NCBI RefSeq assembly: GCF_002218025.2
Contig: NZ_AP018680.1
Location: 1,116,001-1,180,000, forward strand
Origin: Vibrio casei
GTDB taxonomy: Bacteria; Pseudomonadota; Gammaproteobacteria; Enterobacterales; Vibrionaceae
DNA length: 64,000 nt
Direction of reading: 5' to 3'
Shown: positions 8,695 to 18,244 of the stretch, one piece after another
Position numbering within the stretch: the first letter of the stretch is position 1
Layout of the letters: each line of letters starts with the position of its first letter
Notes under the pieces: generated by a model
Told to the model about the DNA's origin: nothing
Database searches by the model: none
Seen by the model: only the letters and a program-made list of their open reading frames with translations
Program-made: the position numbers and the translations under genes

Positions 8695-8849
8695 TCTGTC
8701 TCTAATATCAAATTCAGTGATGACAATCCAAAGTATCAGTAATTTTTGGTATGAACAATGGGTAATTAATTGATATGAAGTTGATTGTATGGTGTGTGGT
8801 GATTAGGATTATTTTTTGTATATATTTTTAGGATTAAAAAGGAAGTGTT

Positions 8850-8942
8850 ATGAGATTTATTTGGCTTAAATTATTCATTACTATTTTAATATTTTCCGCA
8901 TTGTTTGGTGCTGTCTATTACAAGGTGCAGCATGGCATATGA
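8850..8942 (+). CDS. 30-residue single-pass membrane peptide
   Basis: ATG at 8850 is preceded by AAGGAAG at good spacing and opens a 30-codon frame (MRFIWLKLFITILIFSALFG, then about ten polar residues) ending in TGA at 8940-8942. It is one hydrophobic helix with a positive N-terminus and a short polar tail, as in many bacterial small membrane proteins. A terminator-like hairpin follows at about 9016. No homologue is claimed; expression would need testing. Confidence 0.45.
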   Translation: MRFIWLKLFITILIFSALFGAVYYKVQHGI

Positions 8943-8946
8943 TTCT

Positions 8947-9003
8947 ATGATCATTGGGGTTTCATTCACTTGTCGCTTCACGGCAACTCCAATTACTGGG
9001 GTA
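8947..9003. repeat. Partial copy of a dispersed intergenic repeat
   Basis: This stretch shares the block CAACTCCAATTA and the preceding TTCATTC..TTGTCGC pattern with longer copies at about 18031-18154 and 56520-56636. It is a truncated member of the intergenic repeat family common in Vibrionaceae genomes. Confidence 0.55.
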
Positions 9004-9015
9004 GAATTAGAGATG

Positions 9016-9055
9016 AAAAAGGCGATAACCAGCTTCGGTATATCGCCTTTTTTAA
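9016..9055. terminator. Bidirectional rho-independent terminator
   Basis: AAAAAGGCGATA and TATCGCCTTTTTT form a GC-containing stem with an A-tract before it and a T-tract after it. It ends the small membrane peptide gene on the plus strand and nfeD on the minus strand. Confidence 0.7.
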
Positions 9056-9102
9056 TGCTCGTTGGGCATTGCGTATTTTCATGACGCGGTATTACCATCA
9101 CG

Positions 9103-9561
9103 TTAATTGATGGCTTTAACCCATAAAATACCGACTTCCGTCTTAACGACTTTAACTACTTGCCCTGCTTGTAACGGTTGTTCACTTCTTACTTTCCAGC
9201 TAATACCGGAATAAGCATGCAATACGTCGTTTGAGGTGCGATTAACATCTCCAGTTAACTCAAAGGTTTCTTGAGCAAAATCAGACGCTGTGTCTTGCGT
9301 GGCTTGTTTATTTTGTAGTTTTTTAAACGGTCGCCATAAGACTAATGCAAATACGATAGTTAAAATAATACTCGACCAGATGGCCATATTAATGCTGGCA
9401 TCAAGCCAACCGAAATACATGGACAACCCAGTAATGAATAAAGCCAGCCCTATGAAGAAGAATATAAAGGTAGCAAAACCTAAGACAACCACTTCAATTA
9501 TTAAGGCTATGACGCCAACCGACATCAGTATTTGTGGTAAATAGTTAAGCATCCAATCCAT
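9103..9561 (-). CDS. ybbJ: NfeD-family membrane protein (YbbJ-like)
   Basis: The 152-residue protein has an N-terminal set of hydrophobic segments (about residues 8-75) and a C-terminal OB-fold-like NfeD domain (SGISWKVRSEQPLQAGQVVKV). It starts 4 bp after the qmcA stop, so the two form an operon. NfeD and stomatin/SPFH proteins pair to build membrane microdomains. Length matches the short, protease-less NfeD class. Confidence 0.87.
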   Translation of the reverse strand: MDWMLNYLPQILMSVGVIALIIEVVVLGFATFIFFFIGLALFITGLSMYFGWLDASINMAIWSSIILTIVFALVLWRPFKKLQNKQATQDTASDFAQETFELTGDVNRTSNDVLHAYSGISWKVRSEQPLQAGQVVKVVKTEVGILWVKAIN

Positions 9562-9565
9562 ACGC

Positions 9566-10516
9566 TTATGCCTTAGGTTGCTTGTTCAATGAATTGATGA
9601 TCGACATACCTTGTGCGACCAATGAGCTAGTATCGGTGCCATTTTCTGGCAGTAACACAACAGACGATTCTTTCGCGATCGCACGTTTTGCTTCAATGGC
9701 CTTGGTAGCAAGATCCAACTGAATGGCTTTTTGACCTTCTTCTGTATTGGCGGCATCACCAACCGTTTTAAGCGCTTCTGCTTGTGCATTTGCGACGGCA
9801 ATAATCGCTTTTGCTTCACCTTCTGCACGTAAAATTTGTTCTGTTTTATCGGCTTCAGCCGCAAGAACTTGCGCTTGTTTTTTTCCTTCTGCGACATTAA
9901 TAGCCGCTTGACGATCCCCCTCAGATTCTAAGATTTGCGCACGCTTAACACGTTCTGCTTTCATCTGAGCTTCCATTGATTCCATGATTGATTGTGGTGG
10001 CACTATATCTTTAATTTCATAACGAAGAACTTGGATACCCCAAGGTTCTGCGGCAACGTTGATGGCTGATACGATATTAGTATTAAGCAAGTCACGCTCT
10101 TCAAAAGTTTTATCCAACTCCATTTTACCAAGTTCTGAACGCATGGTGGTTTGAGCAAGCTGTGTTACCGCAAATACATAATCGTCGACGCCATAGGTGG
10201 CTTTATATGGATCAAGCACACGGAAATAAAGTACGCCATCCACCACGAGTGAAATATTGTCTTTGGTGATGGCTGACTGTGATGGGACATCTTGAGCTTG
10301 TTCTTTTAAACTGCGAACTGCAGAAATACGATCAATGAAAGGAATAATGAAATTAATGCCCGCAATTTTGGTTGAATGAAACTTACCGAATCGTTCTACT
10401 ACCCATGCTTGATTTTGTGGTACAAATTTAATACTGCTTTTTAATACCACCACCACAAAGATGAAAATAACAATAGGCACGAGATTGCCGAAAATAAGAT
10501 CGAGAGGATAATTCAT
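9566..10516 (-). CDS. qmcA: SPFH/stomatin-family protein QmcA
   Basis: The 316-residue protein has an N-terminal membrane segment (about 8-27), a PHB/SPFH domain beginning FVPQNQAWVVERFGKFH, and an Ala/Glu/Lys-rich coiled coil from about 180 to 265 (EAQMKAERVKRAQILESEGD). QmcA-type proteins assemble large rings or scaffolds in the inner membrane and are linked to protease control. The downstream nfeD partner supports the assignment. Confidence 0.9.
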   Translation of the reverse strand: MNYPLDLIFGNLVPIVIFIFVVVVLKSSIKFVPQNQAWVVERFGKFHSTKIAGINFIIPFIDRISAVRSLKEQAQDVPSQSAITKDNISLVVDGVLYFRVLDPYKATYGVDDYVFAVTQLAQTTMRSELGKMELDKTFEERDLLNTNIVSAINVAAEPWGIQVLRYEIKDIVPPQSIMESMEAQMKAERVKRAQILESEGDRQAAINVAEGKKQAQVLAAEADKTEQILRAEGEAKAIIAVANAQAEALKTVGDAANTEEGQKAIQLDLATKAIEAKRAIAKESSVVLLPENGTDTSSLVAQGMSIINSLNKQPKA

Positions 10517-10649
10517 AGCGTTGTCCTTTATAATGAGATTAATTTCATTCTACGGTAATTTGTGGAATTAGCTTGTTATGATTATTTAATTTAGGCGTAA
10601 AGTGGAAACTTGTCACACGGTGCATGTAAAATTTTCGTCATTGAGACAA

Positions 10650-10678
10650 TAAAAACAAGGCCTTAAAGATAGACCTTG
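10650..10678 (-). terminator. Terminator downstream of the thioesterase gene
   Basis: On the minus strand AAGGTCT and AGGCCTT form a short stem followed by GTTTTTATT. It lies between the thioesterase stop and the qmcA promoter region, so it probably separates the two units. Confidence 0.5.
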
Positions 10679-10702
10679 CTAAATAAAAGAAGGAGTAAGG
10701 TG

Positions 10703-11134
10703 TTATTTTAAATTTTCTAATTGCTGAATAATGGCTAAAACTTCAGGTGTTAAGCTGGCTTTTTCGTTTGATTTAAAATCAAACATCACCACAGTCGCGC
10801 TTCCTAGCGTGGTTATTTTATTGTGTTTTTTACTAACGATTTGGTATTTCATGGTAAATCGATCGTTTTGTAAGTCGGTAATTTTTGAACCAACCAGTAA
10901 GGTATCGGGGAAGGTTACTGGCATTTTGTAGCGGCAACTCGTTTCACTGACGACTGGGCCAATTTGGGTTATAGCAATGTTTTCCATTAAATTGATACGT
11001 TTAAAATAATCAATACGCGCGGTTTCAAAATACCGAAAGTACATTACGTTGTTAACGTGTTGTAGGGCATCCATATCCCCCCAAGCCACTGGAATTTCAG
11101 TAACAACCGGAAAACCATCAAGTAACGTTGTCAT
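10703..11134 (-). CDS. Acyl-CoA thioesterase, hotdog fold (4HBT family)
   Basis: The product begins MTTLLDGFPVVTEIPVAWGD if the second ATG, with AAAAGG before it, is used; an upstream ATG at 11152 adds six residues. The block WGDMDALQHVNNVMYFRYFE is the hotdog-fold active site with the catalytic aspartate, as in YbgC/4-hydroxybenzoyl-CoA thioesterases. It hydrolyses an acyl-CoA thioester in the cytosol; chain preference unknown. Single-gene unit with its own terminator. Confidence 0.83.
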   Translation of the reverse strand: MTTLLDGFPVVTEIPVAWGDMDALQHVNNVMYFRYFETARIDYFKRINLMENIAITQIGPVVSETSCRYKMPVTFPDTLLVGSKITDLQNDRFTMKYQIVSKKHNKITTLGSATVVMFDFKSNEKASLTPEVLAIIQQLENLK

Positions 11135-11254
11135 GATCCTTTTTCCATTCATAAGTTAAACAGATGTTTAGATTATGAGTTAATTCGTCCTTTCACAATG
11201 ACTTCGAGGAAAAAGCGTGAGCTAGGCCTTTCTCTATGGTTCATTTTGGATTCT

Positions 11255-12190
11255 CTAGGATTCATCCGGTTTTTCTATGATGGTATTTGGTTCGGCTCGA
11301 GAGGCTTGTAACCATTGGATCAGTTTTTGGTTTAAAGAATAAACACATAGCCCAATAATAATCACTGCGCAGCCCACAAACTGAATTGAGTTGAGGATTT
11401 CATCTAAAATAACCCAACCGGAAAGTAACCCGATGACCGGCACCAATAAAGCAAAAGGCACCACATTGGCAGTGCCGTATTTGGCTATCGACATGCCCCA
11501 AACACTGTATCCAAAAAGTGATGCAACAATGGATAGGTAAAGTAGGGCTAAAATAGAAGTGAGAGAAGGCTCTGTTATGGCGTGAATAATGTGCTGATGG
11601 TCTTCAAATAAAAGGCTGAATGTGAAGAAAGGAATAATAGGAATTAATGCGCCCCATACGACCAATTGAAGCATATTGGTGCCTTTATATTGAATAGAAA
11701 TATGGCGATTACAGATATTACCAACGCCCCAAGAGCAAGCGGCACAAAAGGTAAGCAGATAACCTAATATGGATATATCGGTTTCAATCACGCCATAAAG
11801 CAATAGCCCAATTCCAGTTAGAGCCATAATACCACCAAATAGTTGCCATCGATTTAGCGTATCTTGGTAAATTAATACGCCAAGAATAGCCGTGACAAAC
11901 ACCTGCATTTGAAGAAGTAAAGAAGCTTGCCCAGAAGGCATACCAACGTAAAGAGCGTAAAATAAAAAGGAGAATTGACCAAAGCTCATGGTGATGCCAT
12001 AGGAAAATAGCCAACGAAATGGAATGGTTGGTTTTGGTAAAAAGAGCATAAGTGGAAAGGCGACTAAGCTAAAACGTAAGCCTGCAAGTAAGAATGGGGG
12101 GACATCTTTGATCCCAATGGTAATGATGACAAAATTAATTCCCCAAACAAAAACGACTAATAATATTAGCGCTAATCCACGTGCGTTCAT
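11255..12190 (-). CDS. EamA-family transporter (amino acid metabolite exporter-like)
   Basis: About ten transmembrane segments form two EamA repeats (GLALILLVVFVWGINFVIIT near the N-terminus). The product resembles the O-acetylserine/cysteine exporter EamA (YdeD). I prefer the ATG at 12190 because AAGGAAG precedes it closely, over the ATG at 12205. Inner-membrane exporter; substrate not provable from sequence. Confidence 0.78.
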   Translation of the reverse strand: MNARGLALILLVVFVWGINFVIITIGIKDVPPFLLAGLRFSLVAFPLMLFLPKPTIPFRWLFSYGITMSFGQFSFLFYALYVGMPSGQASLLLQMQVFVTAILGVLIYQDTLNRWQLFGGIMALTGIGLLLYGVIETDISILGYLLTFCAACSWGVGNICNRHISIQYKGTNMLQLVVWGALIPIIPFFTFSLLFEDHQHIIHAITEPSLTSILALLYLSIVASLFGYSVWGMSIAKYGTANVVPFALLVPVIGLLSGWVILDEILNSIQFVGCAVIIIGLCVYSLNQKLIQWLQASRAEPNTIIEKPDES

Positions 12191-12269
12191 GATCTTCCTT
12201 GTCATTGGGTTGTGAAATGATTAATACATATATTCCGGTTGTCAGTGATCCTTTTTATTACAAATAGGA

Positions 12270-13118
12270 TTACGGCTCAACAATAATACGCTTTGCTGCG
12301 TCAAGACCCATTTGATACCCAATATCTAACTTGAGCTTATCGGTTGTTAGCCGTCCCACAGGAAAATTGGCTGGTGGGGCGATGACGTTAATTTTGCAGT
12401 CACTTGGCGGGGTTTTAATGAAAGCAATACTTCGATTGTAGTTTTCTGATCGCAATAGTGCTGCATTGGCTAAATGAGGATATTGAGCCAGAAACCTTTT
12501 TGTTAACCATGGAATACGAGATGGTTTTTTTTCATAGCCTAAAGGGCGAGACAAAATGACGGTAATTTCTTTTGCCCCTAATTGATAAGCCTTTTCTACC
12601 GGGATGGAATCGGCAACACCGCCATCGGTCATTTTCATATTATTAATGATCGGATAATGCCGGTAAGCTAAAGGTACTGAGCAAGAAGCTTTAAGTAGTT
12701 CGATAATATTGTCGGGTGTGGATCGAATGTAGTGAGCCAAACCAGTATTAATATCGGTAGTGACGACATAAAGCGGGACTAATTGTTGGTGAAGTTTGTC
12801 GGTATCAATAGGGATTTCATCAATCGTAATATCCCAAAGCCAATCTAAATCAAGCCAATGACCACCGCGTAAAAAACGTTTCACGCTGATGAATTCAGGC
12901 CGACAAGAGTAGTCAGTGATCACGTTATAAGTTCGTTTTTTTTGGTTTGCCAGCCACGATGCCAAGCTGGTAGAACCGGCAGATACGCCAATACAAAAAT
13001 CAAACGGTAAAAATTGACGGTCGATAAAGTGATCTAAGACTCCGGCTGAGAATATGCCTCTCATTGCGCCGCCTTCAACGACCAGAGCATGTTGTACCGA
13101 TGCCTTTTCCATGTTCAC
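12270..13118 (-). CDS. Patatin-like phospholipase family protein (YjjU-like)
   Basis: The 282-residue protein shows the patatin features in order: the glycine-rich oxyanion loop VEGGAMRG (about 14-21), the nucleophile elbow GVSAGS (about 44-49, serine in GxSxG), and the catalytic Asp in TDGGVAD (about 163-169). These make a Ser-Asp dyad lipase or acyl hydrolase. No signal peptide, so probably cytosolic or peripheral. Function in lipid turnover is inferred from family membership. Confidence 0.85.
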   Translation of the reverse strand: MNMEKASVQHALVVEGGAMRGIFSAGVLDHFIDRQFLPFDFCIGVSAGSTSLASWLANQKKRTYNVITDYSCRPEFISVKRFLRGGHWLDLDWLWDITIDEIPIDTDKLHQQLVPLYVVTTDINTGLAHYIRSTPDNIIELLKASCSVPLAYRHYPIINNMKMTDGGVADSIPVEKAYQLGAKEITVILSRPLGYEKKPSRIPWLTKRFLAQYPHLANAALLRSENYNRSIAFIKTPPSDCKINVIAPPANFPVGRLTTDKLKLDIGYQMGLDAAKRIIVEP

Positions 13119-13324
13119 TCCTAATTAAGTGACTTCAAGATGCAGAATTCAGAGGGTTCTGGCAAGAAGCCGTTCAAGAAAGATTTACGGTGTAAAATAC
13201 CTTTCAAATCAATCTATAGATACTTTGGAAATTATACAGAGTTTGAATGATTCAGAAAGCTGAAACATACTGGTTCGAATAAAAGAGAAGGGGATTTGAG
13301 CGGTTAGATAATCAATAAACTAGA

Positions 13325-14509
13325 TTATACATCACGTACTTTTAATATCGTGATGAAAGATATAATACTCATGATCGTACAAGCAAAAAATACGGTATGA
13401 AAACTGTAGTAGTCCGCAATGCTTCCTGCGAGTACTCCCCCAAGAACACCACCTGTTTTAATTGAATTGGAATATAGCGTGGTGACTTGCCCCATTTTTT
13501 TAGGCTTTAAATCTTGGAAAAGTGAAATCCCTAACGCGGAAGTGACGCCAACAAAAATGCCATTGAGTGCTTGTAATCCAATGAACCCAACCAAACTGGT
13601 ATTCATGATGATGCCAATATAAAACAATGTGCCAGCGACAATTGAAACCGACATCATTTTCTTCTTACCAAAACGTAATGCATAACGACCAGACAGCAGC
13701 ATGATCGGAATTTCAATGAAAGCGGCGGTTCCCATCATTAATCCTGCAACGGATGAATCCAACCCAATATCTTTTGCGATGTAGAGAGGGATGCTAATGA
13801 GATACATGTTATTAGCGCAGTACATAAATACGAATGAAATCGCGAGTAAAATAATATTTTTATCACGCCAGATAGAATCATCGATTTCGTTATGGGTGTT
13901 TTTAGGTGTGGGATCAATTTTCGGTAGCGTAAAATAGGTAACGAAACACAGCACCATAAACATAAAAGCGGCGAGTAAGAATAGGTAGGTAAAGCCTAAT
14001 CCTGTTGCGATGAAAAAAGCAATGGGAGGACCAATGACCCAACCGAGTGAAATTTGCGAACGTAAAAGCGCACTAAAGGTTTCCGAAGGGCGAGTGTGCC
14101 TGTCTAATATTTCACGGGCGAGGGCAAAAACTTGAGGTATCGCAGCCGACGTGGTACTGATAAAAATGGCAGACGTTAGTAGTAAAACCCAATAGTTTCG
14201 ATTAAAAGCAAAAATAACAAAACCAATAACACCCATGATATTGCATATTAATATTAATCTTTTACGGTCTATGCCTTGATCTGACCACCAGCCAATAATT
14301 TGGCTAATTAAGACACCAGATACGGTCATGACCATAAAAAACACACCAATTAAAAATGGCCGAGCCCCTACTTCTTCCGAAATGAATAAGCTCATTGTGG
14401 GTACGGTAAAAGCCCCCGCAATTCCAACAAAGAAACAGGTAAATAACAAAGAGACAGACGTTTGATCTGGCTGATTATTGGGGAATAAGGAATAGAAAAG
14501 TTTCTTCAT
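13325..14509 (-). CDS. MFS sugar efflux transporter, SetA/SetB-like
   Basis: The product from the ATG at 14509 (MKKLFYSLFPNNQPDQ) has twelve predicted membrane segments in two halves. The cytoplasmic loop motif WSDQGIDRKRLIL matches the MFS signature between helices 2 and 3. The Set family exports sugars and sugar analogues. A longer frame from a GTG at 14542 is less likely. It is single and divergent from the GNAT-nitrilase gene. Confidence 0.8.
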   Translation of the reverse strand: MKKLFYSLFPNNQPDQTSVSLLFTCFFVGIAGAFTVPTMSLFISEEVGARPFLIGVFFMVMTVSGVLISQIIGWWSDQGIDRKRLILICNIMGVIGFVIFAFNRNYWVLLLTSAIFISTTSAAIPQVFALAREILDRHTRPSETFSALLRSQISLGWVIGPPIAFFIATGLGFTYLFLLAAFMFMVLCFVTYFTLPKIDPTPKNTHNEIDDSIWRDKNIILLAISFVFMYCANNMYLISIPLYIAKDIGLDSSVAGLMMGTAAFIEIPIMLLSGRYALRFGKKKMMSVSIVAGTLFYIGIIMNTSLVGFIGLQALNGIFVGVTSALGISLFQDLKPKKMGQVTTLYSNSIKTGGVLGGVLAGSIADYYSFHTVFFACTIMSIISFITILKVRDV

Positions 14510-14715
14510 TAAGGGCGTTTTTGTCAGTGAAAAGGCAAGCACAATCTTAGCAAAACTGATGCAGTTTAAATACCTATCTTTTTGAAAATTAATAAAGAAA
14601 AACGCATGTTTATTTAAATGGTATAGTTTTCATTTTTATAGAAATGACAGTGTGTGACTGGCTATTTTTTGATGGATCCGCATAATGGAATAATGTGAAC
14701 TAAGGAATCAAATTT

Positions 14716-16263
14716 ATGGAAGACAACAATACCCCGCTGTTAAATTTAAGAACGGTCACACCTGAAGATTATGAAGAATTGGCTGCTTTAATGGATTTAG
14801 TGTTTCCTGATGTTGGGGGCGCGTGGCCGGAATCGACTATTATGGAATTGATCACTCAGTTTCCTGATGGGCAAATTTGCATAGAAGACAGTGGTAAAAT
14901 TATTGGCGCTGCTTTAACGATTAAAGTGGATTATTCACGTTTTTCTCTTCCTCATACGTACACTGAAATTGTTGATGAAAACGATGTAGCTCAACATAAT
15001 CCAAACGGTGATGCGATTTATGGGCTAGATGTGTTTGTCCATCCTGATTACCGTGGTTTGCGCCTTGGCCGTCGTTTGTATGAAGCCCGTAAAGATTTGT
15101 GCCGTGGTGATAATTTAAAGGCAATTTTAACTGGGGGGCGAATTCCAGGCTTCCGCCAATATTCCCATGAGCTTAAAGTTAGCGAATACATCGAAAAAGT
15201 AAAACGCCAAGAATTACACGATCCTATTTTGTCTTTCCAGTTATCGAATGATTTTGATGTAAAGCGTCTTATGCGTGGTTATTTACCGGAAGATGAAAAA
15301 TCACAAGGCTATGGCACATTATTAGAATGGGATAACATTTTTTATGAAGAAGAAGTGCTATCTGTACACCAAACAGAAAAAACGATTGTGCGAATTGGTG
15401 TTGTTCAATGGCAGATGCGCCATGTGATGTCGATAGATGACTTGGTTAGTCAAGCCGAGTTCTTTATTACGTCACTTGCTAATTATCAATCTGATTTTGC
15501 TTTATTACCTGAATTTTTCAGCGCACCTTTGATGGGATTAGCACCAGATTTACGTTCAGTAGAAGCTATGCGCTATTTAAGTGAATACAGTGATGAAATT
15601 ATTCAACGCTTTTCACATCTTGCTGTGACTTATAACATCAACATTATTGCGGGTAGTTTGCCAGTTCAACGAGATGGGCATATGTACAACGTTGCCTACA
15701 TGTTACACCGTGACGGAAGTATTGAAGAACAATACAAAATTCATATTACCCCTCATGAACAATGGGATTGGATCATTGAAGGTGGTGAAAAAGTTAAAGT
15801 CATTGATACCGATGCGGGTAAAGTCGGCATTTTGATTTGTTACGATGTTGAGTTTCCAGAGTTGGGTAGAATGCTTGCTGAGCAAGGTGTGCAGATTCTG
15901 TTTGTACCCTTTTGGACAGACACCAAAAATGGTTACTTGCGGGTTCGAATTTGCGCCCAAGCACGAGCCATTGAAAATGAGTGTTACGTAGCGATAAGCG
16001 GTAGTGTTGGTAACTTGCCTCGTGTTGATAATGTGGATATTCAATATGCTCAATCAGCGGTATTTTCACCTTCAGATGTGTATTTTCCACATGATGCGAT
16101 TATTGCAGAGGCTGATCCAAATACGGAAATGATGATTTATGCTGATGTCGATTTGTCTAAATTGAAGATGCTACATAGTGAAGGTTCGGTGACGAATTTG
16201 AAACATCGCCGTCCAGAAATTTATCAATTTTCGTCAACGAGCCAATCGGCAAAAAGTAATTAA
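14716..16263 (+). CDS. Fused GNAT acetyltransferase and carbon-nitrogen hydrolase
   Basis: The 515-residue protein joins two enzymes. Residues about 10-160 are a GNAT domain with the acetyl-CoA loop DYRGLRLGRR (111-120). Residues about 225-490 are a nitrilase-superfamily domain with the triad Glu266 (LLPEFF), Lys341 (EEQYKIH) and Cys375 (ILICYDVEFPE). The amidase may cleave an amide or nitrile on a substrate that the GNAT half acylates or recognises. This fusion occurs as a defined family in gamma-proteobacteria, but the substrate is unknown to me. Confidence 0.9.
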   Translation: MEDNNTPLLNLRTVTPEDYEELAALMDLVFPDVGGAWPESTIMELITQFPDGQICIEDSGKIIGAALTIKVDYSRFSLPHTYTEIVDENDVAQHNPNGDAIYGLDVFVHPDYRGLRLGRRLYEARKDLCRGDNLKAILTGGRIPGFRQYSHELKVSEYIEKVKRQELHDPILSFQLSNDFDVKRLMRGYLPEDEKSQGYGTLLEWDNIFYEEEVLSVHQTEKTIVRIGVVQWQMRHVMSIDDLVSQAEFFITSLANYQSDFALLPEFFSAPLMGLAPDLRSVEAMRYLSEYSDEIIQRFSHLAVTYNINIIAGSLPVQRDGHMYNVAYMLHRDGSIEEQYKIHITPHEQWDWIIEGGEKVKVIDTDAGKVGILICYDVEFPELGRMLAEQGVQILFVPFWTDTKNGYLRVRICAQARAIENECYVAISGSVGNLPRVDNVDIQYAQSAVFSPSDVYFPHDAIIAEADPNTEMMIYADVDLSKLKMLHSEGSVTNLKHRRPEIYQFSSTSQSAKSN

Positions 16264-16465
16264 TAAAAAGTCGTATTAGATGAAAAACGCCAGTGAGAAT
16301 AGAGCTATTGATCACTCATTGGCATTCTCTATCAATAAAATTGTTCAAACCCATTTAGTAAAATCAAGAAATTAGGCGACACTTAATATATAAATTGAGT
16401 TTGCCTACCTAGTTAGGATCACAAACAATAAGCCCGTTAGAAGGCAACATCCATAGGAGTACTTT

Positions 16466-16882
16466 ATGGCATCGTTAAAAGTTAGAGATTATATGCGTCC
16501 TCGTGCGGTTACCTTTACCGTTGATATGTCGCTTTCAACTGCTCTCGATAAAGTGTTAAACGCAATCAATATCGGTGGGCCGGTTATTAATGATAGACAA
16601 GAAGTGGTTGGTTTTTTATCTGAGCAAGATTTATTAAATCGCTTAGTGCAGGTGAGTTATCACTGCCAAGACACACATACGGTTGAAGACTGCATGCGAA
16701 AAGATGCCTTTACGATTAGCCCTGAAATGTCGGTACTTGAACTGGCCGAATTGATGAAGGAAGGTAAGCCTAAAGTCTACCCTGTGGTCGAAAATAAAAA
16801 ACTAGTCGGTATTATTTCACGAAGAGAAGTGCTAAAAGCGGTGAGTGATAACCTTGAAAGCTGTTTTAAACATCCACTTTAA
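16466..16882 (+). CDS. CBS-domain pair protein
   Basis: The 138-residue protein consists of two CBS repeats, MRPRAVTFTVDMSLSTAL near residue 10 and CMRKDAFTISPEMSVLEL near residue 75. Such stand-alone CBS pairs bind adenosine nucleotides and act as energy sensors or partners of another protein. Good ribosome site (AGGAG) before the ATG. A terminator follows at 16970. Confidence 0.85.
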   Translation: MASLKVRDYMRPRAVTFTVDMSLSTALDKVLNAINIGGPVINDRQEVVGFLSEQDLLNRLVQVSYHCQDTHTVEDCMRKDAFTISPEMSVLELAELMKEGKPKVYPVVENKKLVGIISRREVLKAVSDNLESCFKHPL

Positions 16883-16969
16883 CCTAATTTAAGGTTTGGT
16901 AGCGATGAGGTATGTATGGTCAATAAAAGACTATTTCTAAACGAGCTATCTTTTTAATTAGTCAGCAAT

Positions 16970-16996
16970 AAGGTCGTATTTTGGTACGACCTTTTC
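16970..16996 (+). terminator. Rho-independent terminator after CBS gene
   Basis: AAGGTCGTA, six-base loop, TACGACCTT, then TTTC: a perfect 9-bp stem with a T-run. Confidence 0.8.
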
Positions 16997-17122
16997 TGGT
17001 TTTAATACATTCATTTCTAAGTGTTCGTTGGCATTGAGCCACTATAATGGCCGCGGGTTCAAACTATAATTGTGATGCCAAACGATTACTTGTGAAATCT
17101 TAACCTTTCTTGCTAAACAAAC

Positions 17123-17138
17123 CGTGATCTGTTTCACT
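17123..17138 (+). promoter_or_regulatory. Candidate CRP site upstream of udp
   Basis: CGTGATCTGTTTCACT matches the CRP pattern TGTGA-N6-TCACA at eight of ten conserved positions. It lies about 120 bp upstream of udp, and E. coli udp is controlled by CRP and CytR, so catabolite control is plausible here. The rest of the 16997-17256 gap shows no gene. Confidence 0.45.
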
Positions 17139-17256
17139 TTGTAGTGAGGGTTTCTTGTTTAGAGTACAGACATTAAATAATCATTATTTTATAGAATTAT
17201 GTTGCTTAGCAACGACCTATCAAAAATCAAGCTAACTAAAAACTAAGGAGCACATT

Positions 17257-18027
17257 GTGGCACCAACATCATCAGATAACGTTTTCCATTTAGGTGTAAA
17301 TAAACAAGATTTAAATGGCGCAACGCTTGCTATTATTCCTGGCGATCCAGCTCGTGTAGAAAAAATTGCCAATCAGATGGATGAGCCTGAGTTTTTAGCA
17401 AGCCATCGTGAATATACTGTTTTTCGTGCCAAATTAGACGGTCAATCCGTTGTGATTTGTTCAACTGGTATTGGTGGGCCATCAACATCTATTGCCGTTG
17501 AAGAACTAGCCCAACTTGGTGTTCGTACCTTCTTGCGTGTTGGTACAACTGGCGCAATACAACCGCATTTAAGTATTGGCGATATGATTGTAACTACTGG
17601 CTCGGTACGCCTTGACGGTGCAAGTTTGCATTTTGCTCCAATGGAGTTTCCAGCCGTTGCCGACTTTGATGTGGCAACAGCGATGAAAGAAGCGGCAATT
17701 GAAAAAGGCTGTACGGTTCATACGGGTATTACGGCATCAAGCGATACTTTCTATCCAGGGCAAGAGCGCTACGATACTTTTTCTGGTCGTGTTGTCTCTC
17801 GCTTTAAAGGATCTATGAAAGAATGGCAAGAAATGGGAGTGCTGAATTTTGAAATGGAATCAGCGACCTTACTTACCATGTGTGCAAGCTCTGGCCTAAA
17901 AGCGGGTTGTGTCGCAGGTGTGATTGTTAACCGTAGTAAAGATGAAATTCCAGATCACGAAAAATTAAAAGCGGCAGAAACACGCTCCATTGAAGTGGTT
18001 GTCGCAGCAGCAAGAAAAATGCTCTAA
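17257..18027 (+). CDS. udp: Uridine phosphorylase
   Basis: The 256-residue protein begins with a GTG codon behind AAGGAG. Family blocks are [13 protein letters not shown] (about 27-39), [16 protein letters not shown] (phosphate and ribose contacts) and [17 protein letters not shown] (ribose Glu/Met). It phosphorolyses uridine to uracil and ribose 1-phosphate in the cytosol, for pyrimidine salvage. Monocistronic; a CRP-like site lies upstream and a terminator downstream. Confidence 0.95.
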   Translation: MAPTSSDNVFHLGVNKQDLNGATLAIIPGDPARVEKIANQMDEPEFLASHREYTVFRAKLDGQSVVICSTGIGGPSTSIAVEELAQLGVRTFLRVGTTGAIQPHLSIGDMIVTTGSVRLDGASLHFAPMEFPAVADFDVATAMKEAAIEKGCTVHTGITASSDTFYPGQERYDTFSGRVVSRFKGSMKEWQEMGVLNFEMESATLLTMCASSGLKAGCVAGVIVNRSKDEIPDHEKLKAAETRSIEVVVAAARKML

Positions 18028-18030
18028 TTT

Positions 18031-18154
18031 ATATCCTTCGTACTTGAAGTTGCAATTTTGTTGACGGCGTTCATTCACCCAATAACATAGGCTAGCTATG
18101 CTCATAGTGATTCACTCGCTTGTCTCCTCACTGCAACTCCAATTATTGGGTATA
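18031..18154. repeat. Dispersed intergenic repeat, full-length copy
   Basis: The segment from TCCTTCGTACTTGAAGTTGC to CTCCAATTATTGGGTATA is closely similar to 56520-56636 and partly to 8947-9003. The two ends are loosely complementary, so it can fold. It lies 3' of udp. Confidence 0.6.
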
Positions 18155-18171
18155 TTTGTATTAAAATAAAT

Positions 18172-18203
18172 AAAAAATGCCCCAAAATTTTTGGGCATTT
18201 TTT
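18172..18203. terminator. Bidirectional terminator between udp and the CARF gene
   Basis: AAAAAATGCCC and GGGCATTTTTT are exact complements around a short A/T loop, with A- and T-tracts serving both convergent genes. Confidence 0.8.
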
Positions 18204-18244
18204 ACGTGACAGTTAACGCAGACGTTGGTGATTGAACATTGTCG

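Noticed and set aside
15800..16090. 96-codon minus-strand frame inside the GNAT-nitrilase gene
   Set aside because: Antisense shadow of a well-supported gene.
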